Source of the DNA: Marinicella marina
GTDB lineage: Bacteria; Pseudomonadota; Gammaproteobacteria; Xanthomonadales; Marinicellaceae
Length of the DNA: 64,000 nucleotides
NCBI RefSeq assembly: GCF_030065545.1
Contig: NZ_JASJNC010000004.1
Span: 186,001-250,000, forward strand
Direction: 5' to 3'
Within the stretch, counting starts at the first letter, position 1; every line of letters begins with the position of its first letter. This document shows positions 38,284 to 46,557 of the stretch, in pieces. The position numbers and the translations under genes are program-made. The notes beneath the pieces are model-generated. The model was not told where the DNA came from, did not search any database, and was given only the letters and a program-made list of their open reading frames with translations.

Positions 38284-40470
38284 ATGGAAATAAAAGTCAA
38301 CTACCTCGACAACCTGCGCTTAGAAGCTCTATTTGATGACTTCAATGTAGTCTCTGACCAGCCCATCAGATACAAAGGCGATGGATCAGCACCTGGGCCA
38401 TTTGACTATTTTTTGGCCTCCTCGGCCTTGTGTGCGGCTTATTTTGTTAAGGTTTATTGTAACGCCCGTGACATCCCCACAGATAACATTCGATTGTCAC
38501 AAAACAACATCGTAGATCCTGAGAATCGATACAATCAAGTCTTCAAAATTCAAGTTGAATTACCAGAGGACATTTCTGATAAAGACCGCAAAGGCATTCT
38601 GCGTTCAATTGATCGCTGTACAGTTAAAAAAGTGGTACAAAGCGGTCCGGATTTTCAAGTTGAGCTGGTTGACTCTTTAGCAGATGACACCGATGCCATG
38701 CTGATGGTGGATGTAGATCAAGCGAACGAGACTTTTATACTGGGTAAAGACCTCCCTCTAGAACAAACCATAGCGAATATGACCTCACTGCTGGCTGGTT
38801 TGGGCATTAAAATCGAGGTGGCCTCATGGCGCAATATTGTACCCAATGTGTGGTCATTGAATATCCGTGATGCCGCATCGCCGATGTGTTTCACCAACGG
38901 CAAAGGCGCCAGCAAAGAATCAGCCTTATGCTCTGCTTTGGGCGAGTATATTGAGCGTTTAAGCTGTAATTTCTTTTACAATGACCAGTACTTTGGACCT
39001 GAAATTGCTGGCAGCGAATTCGTTCACTACCCCAACGAAAAATGGTTCCCACTCAACGCTGATGACAGCTTACCTGTAGACCTCTTGGATTCACACACGC
39101 TGGCTATCTACAATGAAGATGGAGAACTCAAAGGCTCGCATTTAATAGACACCAATTCGGGCATGAAAGAACGCGGTATTTGTTGTATCCCCTATATCAG
39201 GCAATCAGATGCTACCACCGTCTACTTTCCCTCGAACTTAATTGAAAACGTGTTCCTCAGTAATGGCATGAGTGCAGGTAACACCCTGCCCGAGGCGGAG
39301 GTTCAATGTTTATCTGAAATTTTCGAACGTGCCGTAAAAAAACAAATCATTGAAGAAGAAATTGTGTTACCTGATGTTCCTGAATCAGTGCTTGAGCAAT
39401 ACCCGAGCATTCTGGCAGGCATTAAAGCACTTGAGGCTCAGGGGTTTCCGCTGGTCATCAAAGATGCATCATTAGGCGGTAAGTTTCCAGTGATGTGTGT
39501 CACCTTGATGAATCCCAAAACCGGCGGTGTATTTGCTTCGTTTGGCGCACACCCAAGTTTTGAAGTGGCTTTAGAGCGCAGTTTAACGGAATTACTTCAA
39601 GGCCGCAGCTTTGAGGGCTTGAATGATGTGCCTCTGCCTACCTTTAACTCATTGGCAGTGCAAGAACCAGAAAATTTTGTCGAACATTTCATTGATTCCA
39701 CTGGGGTTATTTCGTGGCGTTTTTTCAGTGCCAACAGTGAATACGACTTCAATCATTGGGATTTCAGTGGTTCCACCAAAGTAGAACGTGATTTTTTGCT
39801 GAGTTTACTACACGATATGGGTCATGAAGTTTATGTTGCGGTTTTTGACCAATTAGGTGCCAATGCCTGTCGCATTTTGGTACCGGGTTATTCAGAGGTC
39901 TATCCTATAGAAGATTTGATTTGGGATAACACCAATAAAGCACTGGATTACCGTGAAGACATATTGAACATCCACCGCCTTGATGACACCAATTTAGTTA
40001 ATTTGGTTGATCGATTAGAGGACAGCCAACTTGATAACCACACAGAAATCATCACTTTGATTGGGATTGAATTTGATGAGAATACAGTCTGGGGACAATT
40101 GACCGTTTTGGAGTTAAAAATTCTGATTTACCTGGCCCTTGGTGAACACGAGGATGCTTTGGATTTGGTTGAAGAGTTTCTGCAATACAACATCAACACA
40201 CGAGAACGTAATTTGTTTTATCAGGCCATGCAAGCCGTGCTTGAAATTACTTTAGATGAAGATCTGCAATTGGCTGATTTTGAAAACAATCTTACTCGCA
40301 TGTTTGGCGATGCTGTGATGCGCCGTGTGATTGGCTCAGTTCAGGGCTCAGTGAAGTTCGATGGTTTAACTGAAACCAACATGAACTTAGATGGCTTGGA
40401 CAAACACCAGCGGTTGTTAGACAGTTACCATAAAATTCACCTAGCCAGGAAAAACAACATCACTGATTGA
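38284..40470 (+). CDS. OsmC-YcaO fusion protein
   Basis: A 728-residue cytosolic fusion. Residues 1-125 form an OsmC-like domain (DNLRLEALFDDFNVVSDQPI, PGPFDYFLASSALCAAYFV, ending in the RCTVKK segment); catalytic cysteines in OsmC proteins reduce peroxides. Residues about 150-565 form a YcaO domain with ATP/Mg-binding motifs (NGKGASKESALCSALGEYIER and the EAEVQCLSEIFERAVK region). YcaO enzymes activate peptide amide backbones with ATP; E. coli YcaO is linked to RimO-dependent ribosomal protein S12 methylthiolation. The last 150 residues are helical, possibly TPR-like. The fusion is an established family. No precursor peptide or azoline oxidase gene is nearby, so RiPP synthesis is not supported. 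Confidence 0.88.
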   Translation: MEIKVNYLDNLRLEALFDDFNVVSDQPIRYKGDGSAPGPFDYFLASSALCAAYFVKVYCNARDIPTDNIRLSQNNIVDPENRYNQVFKIQVELPEDISDKDRKGILRSIDRCTVKKVVQSGPDFQVELVDSLADDTDAMLMVDVDQANETFILGKDLPLEQTIANMTSLLAGLGIKIEVASWRNIVPNVWSLNIRDAASPMCFTNGKGASKESALCSALGEYIERLSCNFFYNDQYFGPEIAGSEFVHYPNEKWFPLNADDSLPVDLLDSHTLAIYNEDGELKGSHLIDTNSGMKERGICCIPYIRQSDATTVYFPSNLIENVFLSNGMSAGNTLPEAEVQCLSEIFERAVKKQIIEEEIVLPDVPESVLEQYPSILAGIKALEAQGFPLVIKDASLGGKFPVMCVTLMNPKTGGVFASFGAHPSFEVALERSLTELLQGRSFEGLNDVPLPTFNSLAVQEPENFVEHFIDSTGVISWRFFSANSEYDFNHWDFSGSTKVERDFLLSLLHDMGHEVYVAVFDQLGANACRILVPGYSEVYPIEDLIWDNTNKALDYREDILNIHRLDDTNLVNLVDRLEDSQLDNHTEIITLIGIEFDENTVWGQLTVLELKILIYLALGEHEDALDLVEEFLQYNINTRERNLFYQAMQAVLEITLDEDLQLADFENNLTRMFGDAVMRRVIGSVQGSVKFDGLTETNMNLDGLDKHQRLLDSYHKIHLARKNNITD

Positions 40471-40540
40471 TTCACTGTGAAACCCTTCCAACACAAATTA
40501 ACGGGGATTCAAAATAACTGTTTCTTTGAGTCTATCAGTT

Positions 40541-41320
40541 TCACTTGTAAATTAATTTTTCGATGAATTTAGGATTGAATAATTGCCATTCACCGTCCTT
40601 TTGAGCCAAACGATCAGCCAAAGCCCACATCACCGCTGGGTGATGCCCATAGCCCATATGGCTACAAACCACTTCGATATTCTGGGTAAACTTGGACTCT
40701 TGTTCTAAACAACACTGCCACGCTGTGATGCCATCTGATTTGGAATAAAAAGAGGTACTGGGCACCGGTGGCGGAGTCGGCATGTTCTTAATTAATTTGG
40801 GACACATATCAGATAATTTATAACCACTGGTTTTTTCAAAAATCTTGGTGGCATGATTTGCCCTTTGGTTGTTACAAAAAGGTGATCCCATGCTCACCAC
40901 TTGACGCACCATTTCTGGATGCACTCGGGCCAATTCACGGGCATAAATACCACCCAATGACCACCCAATCACAGTCACTTTTTCTGCGTGCCATTGGTGA
41001 ATGTCTTGCAATCGCCTGATGATGGCAGGACCACAGGCAGTCAGGGGATCACTGTGACGTCCCATGTTGCGGCCCAATGACCAGCCATAGGCCTTGTAGT
41101 TTCGGCTATTGAGAAATGTTCTTAATAGTTTGGTAGAAAAATCAGAGGCCAAAAAGCCAGGTAATACCAACACCGGATGACCGTCACCTTTGGGTGCGGC
41201 TTGCAGCCAAGGATAACTCAAAGCAAATGAGCCCGCTTCGAAAAAGGTGCGGACTTCTAAGGCCATTTTGAACAGTGAAGGTCGGTGTAAATGTGAATTG
41301 AACGAAGTTGGTAAGGTCAT
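40541..41320 (-). CDS. Alpha/beta-hydrolase, lipase-like
   Basis: A 259-residue alpha/beta hydrolase. The oxyanion/strand region is GHPVLVLPGFLASD, the nucleophile elbow is VIGWSLGGIYARELA, and a likely acid and catalytic histidine lie in SKSDGITAWQ and GYGHHPAVMWALAD. There is no signal peptide or lid-like hydrophobic stretch, so it is probably cytosolic. It overlaps the WS/DGAT gene by 4 nt, which couples the two and suggests action on the neutral lipids or acyl esters handled by that enzyme. This is inference from context; an esterase or thioesterase role is equally possible. Confidence 0.8.
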   Translation of the reverse strand: MTLPTSFNSHLHRPSLFKMALEVRTFFEAGSFALSYPWLQAAPKGDGHPVLVLPGFLASDFSTKLLRTFLNSRNYKAYGWSLGRNMGRHSDPLTACGPAIIRRLQDIHQWHAEKVTVIGWSLGGIYARELARVHPEMVRQVVSMGSPFCNNQRANHATKIFEKTSGYKLSDMCPKLIKNMPTPPPVPSTSFYSKSDGITAWQCCLEQESKFTQNIEVVCSHMGYGHHPAVMWALADRLAQKDGEWQLFNPKFIEKLIYK

Positions 41321-42789
41321 TTTTTTGGACTTTTATTCTTTGGTTTGGCTTTTTTCTTGCTTCTTTTACTTCCTTTTTTAAGCGACAACGCCTGTAAATT
41401 TGCCTCTAATTCATTGGCAGATTCACGGATGTACTGAGTAAACAAATCAACATCTGGCATTACATTGGCAGCCACCGTTGGGCTGATTGACAGTGTGCCG
41501 TTGTAGCTTAATACTGGCATAATCAAACCCATGCCGTCAAACACTGGTGCCATACCCATATTGGCTAACATTTTATGACCATTCATATACAGCGGTATCT
41601 GAGGTCCAGGTACATTGGTAATAATTAGATTAAAAAATGGCCGGTGGTGGTTACTGACATTCATGCGAGTGTACATGCGGGTGGCTGCAGACCCCAATGC
41701 AAATGGAATGAATTCGGTATAGTCAATCAGTTGTTTGGCGCCAATAGCATTTTGATAAGCTTTACCTTGGTCCGTGTGCTGATGTACTTTTTGCAGTTGT
41801 TTGACCGGATCTGCTTCGGTTGTTGGTAGTTGCACCAGCATGGCTGACACTTGGTTACCCATATCATCCTGTTCTCCTTCAGTTCGGGTAGAAACTGGAA
41901 TCATGGCTACCAGTGGCTTTTCTGGCAGCGCGTCTTTTTCATGCAGGTAACGACGCAAGGCACCCGTGCATATGGTCAAAACCACGTCATTAAGGGTGGC
42001 GCCTTTGGCCCCCACCCTCAAATCTTTGACCCGTTGTAAATCCAACAGCGTACTGTTCCAAAGCCGTTTAGAGGTGACAGGTTGATTCAATATGCTGGGT
42101 GGTGCGTTAAGAATAGACCTGGGTATTTCTTTGGATTGAACCCGCGACAACCGCCCTGCTTTCCAAGTGGACTTAGCGGTCTCAAGCAAAAGTCCTGGCA
42201 GTTTGAAAGGTCGCTTGATGTAATTCATCGCACTGCGTCTGATCAGCGTGAAGTCACCTGGAAGTGCTTCAGCATCTGGTAAGGGCATGGCTGGAATTTT
42301 ACGCGGCTTTTCAGTCACATCAAATAACAAGCCCATAATGGCTGCGCCTGACGCACCATCAATGGCGGCATGATGAATTTTACTGATAACAGCAACCGAC
42401 CCCTTAGGTACCTGAGAAATTTGATCTAAGCCTTCAACAAAAACAAACTCCCACAAAGGCCTATTGCGGTCTAATTTCTGCGCAAAAATACGCGATGCTA
42501 ATTTACGCAAGGCCTGCCAGTCACCAGGTCTTGGTAGAGCGGTATGGTGCAGATGCATATCAATGTCAAAGTTTGGGTCATCCACCCAATAAGGGTGATC
42601 AATGCTCATAGGGACTTGAACCAAACGCTGGAAAAGTCGCGGTGCCAATGGCAGTCGTTCAAGCAAAAAACTTTTGAAGTCCTCAAAAGACAAAGAACCC
42701 TCATAAACATTAACACTGCCCACATGCATGGGCTGGGTGTCAGTTTCAAGGTATAAAAAAGATGAATCTAGACCGCTCAGGGGTTGCAT
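41317..42789 (-). CDS. Wax ester synthase/diacylglycerol acyltransferase (WS/DGAT)
   Basis: A roughly 490-residue bifunctional acyltransferase that esterifies fatty alcohols or diacylglycerol with acyl-CoA to form storage lipids. The active-site motif HHxxxDG is present as KIHHAAIDGASG (about residue 135). The start MQPLSGLDSSFLYLE is the classical N-terminus, and PLWEFVFVEGL and NLIITNVPGPQIPLY are also family marks. The frame extends seven codons to a TTG at 42810, but the ATG at 42789 matches family starts. A very basic C-terminus (Lys/Ser-rich) of about 20 residues closes the protein. It is the first gene of a coupled pair with the hydrolase. Confidence 0.92.
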   Translation of the reverse strand: MQPLSGLDSSFLYLETDTQPMHVGSVNVYEGSLSFEDFKSFLLERLPLAPRLFQRLVQVPMSIDHPYWVDDPNFDIDMHLHHTALPRPGDWQALRKLASRIFAQKLDRNRPLWEFVFVEGLDQISQVPKGSVAVISKIHHAAIDGASGAAIMGLLFDVTEKPRKIPAMPLPDAEALPGDFTLIRRSAMNYIKRPFKLPGLLLETAKSTWKAGRLSRVQSKEIPRSILNAPPSILNQPVTSKRLWNSTLLDLQRVKDLRVGAKGATLNDVVLTICTGALRRYLHEKDALPEKPLVAMIPVSTRTEGEQDDMGNQVSAMLVQLPTTEADPVKQLQKVHQHTDQGKAYQNAIGAKQLIDYTEFIPFALGSAATRMYTRMNVSNHHRPFFNLIITNVPGPQIPLYMNGHKMLANMGMAPVFDGMGLIMPVLSYNGTLSISPTVAANVMPDVDLFTQYIRESANELEANLQALSLKKGSKRSKKKAKPKNKSPKK

Positions 42790-42869
42790 AATATTTAGGG
42801 TCAAAAACAAACATCATAGCAGAAATTGAGTTAAACTCTCACTGTTGGAAACAGATTCGGGGGAATCAG

Positions 42870-43322
42870 ATGCAAAAGGTCCATGTCACAGTCAATTTTA
42901 ATCAAGATCTAAAAACCGTGTTCAATGCCATTGTCGATCACCGCAGCTTTTTATCTGGTGGGGGCCTGACATGTCGTTTGACTCAAGATGGGAAACCCCA
43001 TAAAAATGGCCAAGGAGCCATCCGCAAAATTCGTACCAAAAAATACACCCTAACTGAAAAAATCACCGCTTATGAACACTTGAAAAGCTATGATTATCTG
43101 ATTACAGACATTGCTCCAAAAGTCAACTTTACCCACCACAATGGCTGGATTGAATTCACACCTGTAGATGATCACATCCGTGTTGATTGGCACTCTCACT
43201 TCACTTTCAATACCCCAATTATAGGACGTATGATTGGGTATTTTGTACAACAACAAACCGCAAAAATATTCTTACAACGACTTAATTACGTGCGGAACAA
43301 CCTGTCGAAAGTCAAACTATGA
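42870..43322 (+). CDS. SRPBCC/START-like superfamily protein
   Basis: A 150-residue protein with the polyketide-cyclase/START-like (SRPBCC) helix-grip pattern: an N-terminal strand (VHVTVNFNQDLKTVFNAIVDH), a central series of strands (GAIRKIRTKKYTLTEKITAYE, WIEFTPVDDHIRVDWHSHF) and a long C-terminal helix. These proteins bind hydrophobic ligands; the ligand here is unknown. A GGGGGA lies a few nt before the ATG. The stop overlaps the YbaN gene start (ATGA, 4 nt). It is divergent from the WS/DGAT gene with a short shared promoter region, so a link with lipid metabolism is possible. Confidence 0.72.
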   Translation: MQKVHVTVNFNQDLKTVFNAIVDHRSFLSGGGLTCRLTQDGKPHKNGQGAIRKIRTKKYTLTEKITAYEHLKSYDYLITDIAPKVNFTHHNGWIEFTPVDDHIRVDWHSHFTFNTPIIGRMIGYFVQQQTAKIFLQRLNYVRNNLSKVKL

Positions 43323-43675
43323 TAATTAAATCTGCTTGGTTCACACTGGGAATTTTCAGTCTGGCCTTGGGTATACTTGGAGTGTTTCTACCATTATTAC
43401 CAACCACGCCATTTATTCTATTAGCAGCGGCAGCATTTGCAAAATCCTCACCCAGGTTACATGATTGGCTGTTGAATCATCGTAATTTTGGCAAACTAAT
43501 AAGGAACTGGCAAGACGGCGGTAGGATCGATCGTCGCAGCAAGGTTGTGGCCGTTATTGTTTTGTCTGCTATGCCACCTTTGAGTTATGCCCTGGGTGCG
43601 CCTGTTTGGGCCATAGGCGCACAATTGCTGGTATTGATTTTGGTGGCTGTGTTTATTCTGTCACGTCCCTCTTAA
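43319..43675 (+). CDS. DUF454 (YbaN) family inner-membrane protein
   Basis: A 118-residue protein with three hydrophobic segments and the DUF454 pattern GIFSLALGILGVFLPLLPTTPF, FILLAAAAFAKSSPRLHDWLL and NHRNFGKLIRNWQDGGRI. YbaN-like proteins are small inner-membrane proteins of unknown function. The gene overlaps the SRPBCC gene by 4 nt at its start. Its last 23 bp overlap the convergent amidohydrolase gene. Confidence 0.9.
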   Translation: MIIKSAWFTLGIFSLALGILGVFLPLLPTTPFILLAAAAFAKSSPRLHDWLLNHRNFGKLIRNWQDGGRIDRRSKVVAVIVLSAMPPLSYALGAPVWAIGAQLLVLILVAVFILSRPS

Positions 43676-45287
43676 AGATTTTAACGCCACCCACCCAGGT
43701 TTCTAAAACTTCAGTTTTCCAAATTTCTGCAGGGTCAACTACAAAAATGTCTTGATTAACCACAATAAAATCTGCCTGTTTTCCCACTTCCAATGAACCT
43801 GAGAAATCCTCTGCATGCGCTGCAAAGGCCGCATTGATGGTGAAGGATTGCAAAGCTTGTTCTACTGACATGGCTTGATCTTTGTACCAACCACCCGGTG
43901 GTTGGTTTTGGTGGTTTTGACGGGTGACAGCTGCGTGTAAACCATGAAAGGGGTTAATTAATTCAACCGGAAAATCTGAACCAGAAGCCACCACCACCCC
44001 GGCATCGAATAACTTCTGCCAGGCATAGGCTCCTTTGATTCGCTCACTGCCAACCCGATCTTCAGCCATGTTCATGTCCGAGGTGGCATGTGTGGGCTGC
44101 ATCGAGGCGATTAGACCATGTTGTTTGAATTTGATGATATCATCCAAGCGTAAAATCTGCGCGTGTTCAACACGGTGTCTTAATTGTGAGGTTTGCATGC
44201 CATTTCTGATTAACAAATCAATCACCTCGGTATTGCCTCGGTCACCAATGGCGTGAACATTGGCTTGGAAATCAGCTTTGATCACAGCATCCAGTTTGTT
44301 TTGTATTTGTTCTGGCGTTTGCACATAGGCACCTTGCATTTCTGGTTTGTCAGAATAAGGCTCATGCATCATCGCACCATAACTGCCCAATGCACCATCA
44401 ATCATCAACTTAACTGAACGAATGATGAAATGATTTTCTATGTTCAGTTGACCTTTTGCCAACAGTTTTTCATAGGTTTCAGCACCACTGGCCAACATGG
44501 CATAAACTCGAATAGGTAAATTGTTATCAGTCGCTAGATCGGTAAAAATTTCATAACTGTCCTGCCCAATGCCGGCATCATGCACAAAGGTTAAACCAAC
44601 TGATGCCAAGTCTTTCAGTGCCAAATCCATGGCTTTGCGTTTCATTTCGGTAGAGACATTGGGAATGTGTTTTTTGACCTTGTACATCGCATTATCAATT
44701 AAAATGCCAGTTGGCAGACCTTCTGAGTCTTTAAGAATCAAATCATCGCCTTTGGCCGATTCGCGGGTGATACCAGCTATTTCCAGTGCTTTGGAATTAG
44801 CCCATCCAGCATGACCATCAACTCGTTCCAACCATATCGGCTTGTCTTTAGAAATTTCATCCAAATCATAACGACTGGGAAAAGCCTTACCTGCCCACAA
44901 TACCTGATTCCAACCCCGTCCCAGTATCCAAGGATATTCTGGGTTTTTATTGGCGTAGTCACCGGTGGTCTTTATGGTACCTGACAGGCTTTTAATGCCT
45001 TGGACATTGACCAATAATTGCGACAAGCCATATTCCAAGATGTGGCCATGGGCATCATGCAGACCAGGTAACACTGCTTTGCCTTGACCATTTATTGTTA
45101 CGGCGTCTTTGAGGTTATCTGGATTAATCTCTAACAATTGACCCGTATCTGTATCGAATAACAACGCATTAAATTCTTCTAATTGTTGGCCATTGTGGCT
45201 GTATGCCTTGATGTTTTTCAGATGAATCACTTCTGCTTGAGTTGAAAGACAGAAAATCAGCGCCAAAAGTGTGGGTATTTTATGCAT
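43653..45287 (-). CDS. Secreted amidohydrolase (YtcJ-like, amidohydrolase_3)
   Basis: A 544-residue metal-dependent hydrolase. A signal peptide (about 1-18, ending STQA) directs export. The TIM-barrel metal ligands are in LPGLHDAHGHILE (HxH), the FVHDAGIG strand, NVHAIGDRGN, HRVEHAQIL and SGSDFPVEL. The layout matches the YtcJ-like group, whose members hydrolyse N-acyl or amide bonds; the natural substrate is unknown. It overlaps the YbaN gene by 23 bp at the 3' end. The TonB-receptor/sugar-dehydrogenase region begins upstream on the other strand, so the shared 130 bp is a divergent promoter. Confidence 0.87.
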   Translation of the reverse strand: MHKIPTLLALIFCLSTQAEVIHLKNIKAYSHNGQQLEEFNALLFDTDTGQLLEINPDNLKDAVTINGQGKAVLPGLHDAHGHILEYGLSQLLVNVQGIKSLSGTIKTTGDYANKNPEYPWILGRGWNQVLWAGKAFPSRYDLDEISKDKPIWLERVDGHAGWANSKALEIAGITRESAKGDDLILKDSEGLPTGILIDNAMYKVKKHIPNVSTEMKRKAMDLALKDLASVGLTFVHDAGIGQDSYEIFTDLATDNNLPIRVYAMLASGAETYEKLLAKGQLNIENHFIIRSVKLMIDGALGSYGAMMHEPYSDKPEMQGAYVQTPEQIQNKLDAVIKADFQANVHAIGDRGNTEVIDLLIRNGMQTSQLRHRVEHAQILRLDDIIKFKQHGLIASMQPTHATSDMNMAEDRVGSERIKGAYAWQKLFDAGVVVASGSDFPVELINPFHGLHAAVTRQNHQNQPPGGWYKDQAMSVEQALQSFTINAAFAAHAEDFSGSLEVGKQADFIVVNQDIFVVDPAEIWKTEVLETWVGGVKIFKRDVTE

Positions 45288-45417
45288 AGTTACTTCCTCA
45301 GATTATTTTTTTGTCACATTCTAACACCTGCTATTGGTTTTTTTCTTATGACATCTACATCTTGTTCACGTCATTGATTTAAAATGATTTATTATTTTGT
45401 ATATGTGGGAATCAAAA

Positions 45418-46539
45418 ATGAAGGCAACTACCTTTTTAATCACAGCCATCTTCGCAGCATCTAATGTCTATGCAGCGCACCATGCGGACCATTCAGCCTC
45501 TCATGCCATTAAAGTCAGCACTTATGCTGAGGGTTTGAATCAACCTTGGGGCATGACATTCTTGCCTGATGGTCGTTTGTTGGTTACCGAAAAACAAGGC
45601 AACCTCAGAATAGTTGCTAAAGACGGTAAAGTTTCCCCGCCATTGACTGGTTTGCCAGAAGTCGACACCAATGGTCAAGGCGGCTTGTTGGATGTGGTAC
45701 TTGACCCTGATTTTGAGAATAACCAAATGGTTTATTTTTCATACGCCAAATCGGCGACAGGTGGACAAGCCAGAACAGCTGTTGGCAAAGGCAAACTGGT
45801 CAAAAATGGACTGCAAAATGTTACAAGCATTTGGCAACAAGCACAGCCTTTCAAAGCCGGTTATCACTATGGATCACGTCTGGTATTTGACCGGACCGGG
45901 CACTTATTTGTCACCTTAGGTGATCGTGGCAACCGCGATAATGTGCAAGACCTGAGTAATCATTTTGGCAAAGTGGTGCGCATTGACACCGATGGCAAGC
46001 CAGCAGCTGACAACCCATACCTTAACAAGCCCAATGTCTTGCCGGACATTTACAGCTCGGGTCACCGCAACATTCAAGGTGCTTTCCTGCATCCGGAGAC
46101 AGGTGCGCTGTGGGGCAACGAACACGGCCCGCGCGGTGGTGATGAAATTAACTTAATCCAAGCCGGTAATAACTACGGCTGGCCAACCATCACCTTCGGC
46201 ATCAATTACAGCGGCACACCCATCACCGATAAAACAGCGATGGAGGGCATGCAACAGCCTTTGCATTATTGGGACCCGTCCATCGCCACATCTGGCATGC
46301 TCATCTACACAGGTGATGCCTTCCCAAATTGGCAGGGTGATGTCTTCACTGGTGCTTTGAAATTGATGCATTTGAATCGGGTAAAATTTGATGACAACAA
46401 TAAAGTGGTCACAGAAGAACGTTTATTAAAAGATCAAAATCAACGCATCAGAGCCATCGAACAAGGCCCAGCAGGACACATTTATGTGGCCACCGACAAC
46501 CCTGAGGGCAAAATCCTCAAAATATCACCAGCCCAGTAA
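45418..46539 (+). CDS. Secreted PQQ-dependent sugar dehydrogenase
   Basis: About 373 residues; a signal peptide (MKATTFLITAIFAASNVYAA) and a short His-rich mature start (HHADHSASH) precede a six-bladed beta-propeller of the GSDH family (soluble aldose/sorbosone dehydrogenase). Typical segments are LNQPWGMTFLPDGRLLVTEKQG, YHYGSRLVFDRTGHLFVTLGDRG, SGHRNIQGAFLHPETGALWGNEHGPRGGDE and ATSGMLIYTGDAFP. Family members oxidise aldoses in the periplasm with PQQ. I chose the ATG at 45418, with a GTGGGA 7 nt upstream, over the TTG/ATG at 45397/45403. The TonB receptor follows after 18 bp in the same direction. Confidence 0.9.
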   Translation: MKATTFLITAIFAASNVYAAHHADHSASHAIKVSTYAEGLNQPWGMTFLPDGRLLVTEKQGNLRIVAKDGKVSPPLTGLPEVDTNGQGGLLDVVLDPDFENNQMVYFSYAKSATGGQARTAVGKGKLVKNGLQNVTSIWQQAQPFKAGYHYGSRLVFDRTGHLFVTLGDRGNRDNVQDLSNHFGKVVRIDTDGKPAADNPYLNKPNVLPDIYSSGHRNIQGAFLHPETGALWGNEHGPRGGDEINLIQAGNNYGWPTITFGINYSGTPITDKTAMEGMQQPLHYWDPSIATSGMLIYTGDAFPNWQGDVFTGALKLMHLNRVKFDDNNKVVTEERLLKDQNQRIRAIEQGPAGHIYVATDNPEGKILKISPAQ

Positions 46540-46557
46540 TAGTAAATACCTGACAAC

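Noticed and set aside
38284-40470. YcaO domain as evidence for a thiazole/oxazole peptide cluster
   Set aside because: No precursor peptide, dehydrogenase or leader peptidase is nearby, and the OsmC-YcaO fusion is a known stand-alone family.
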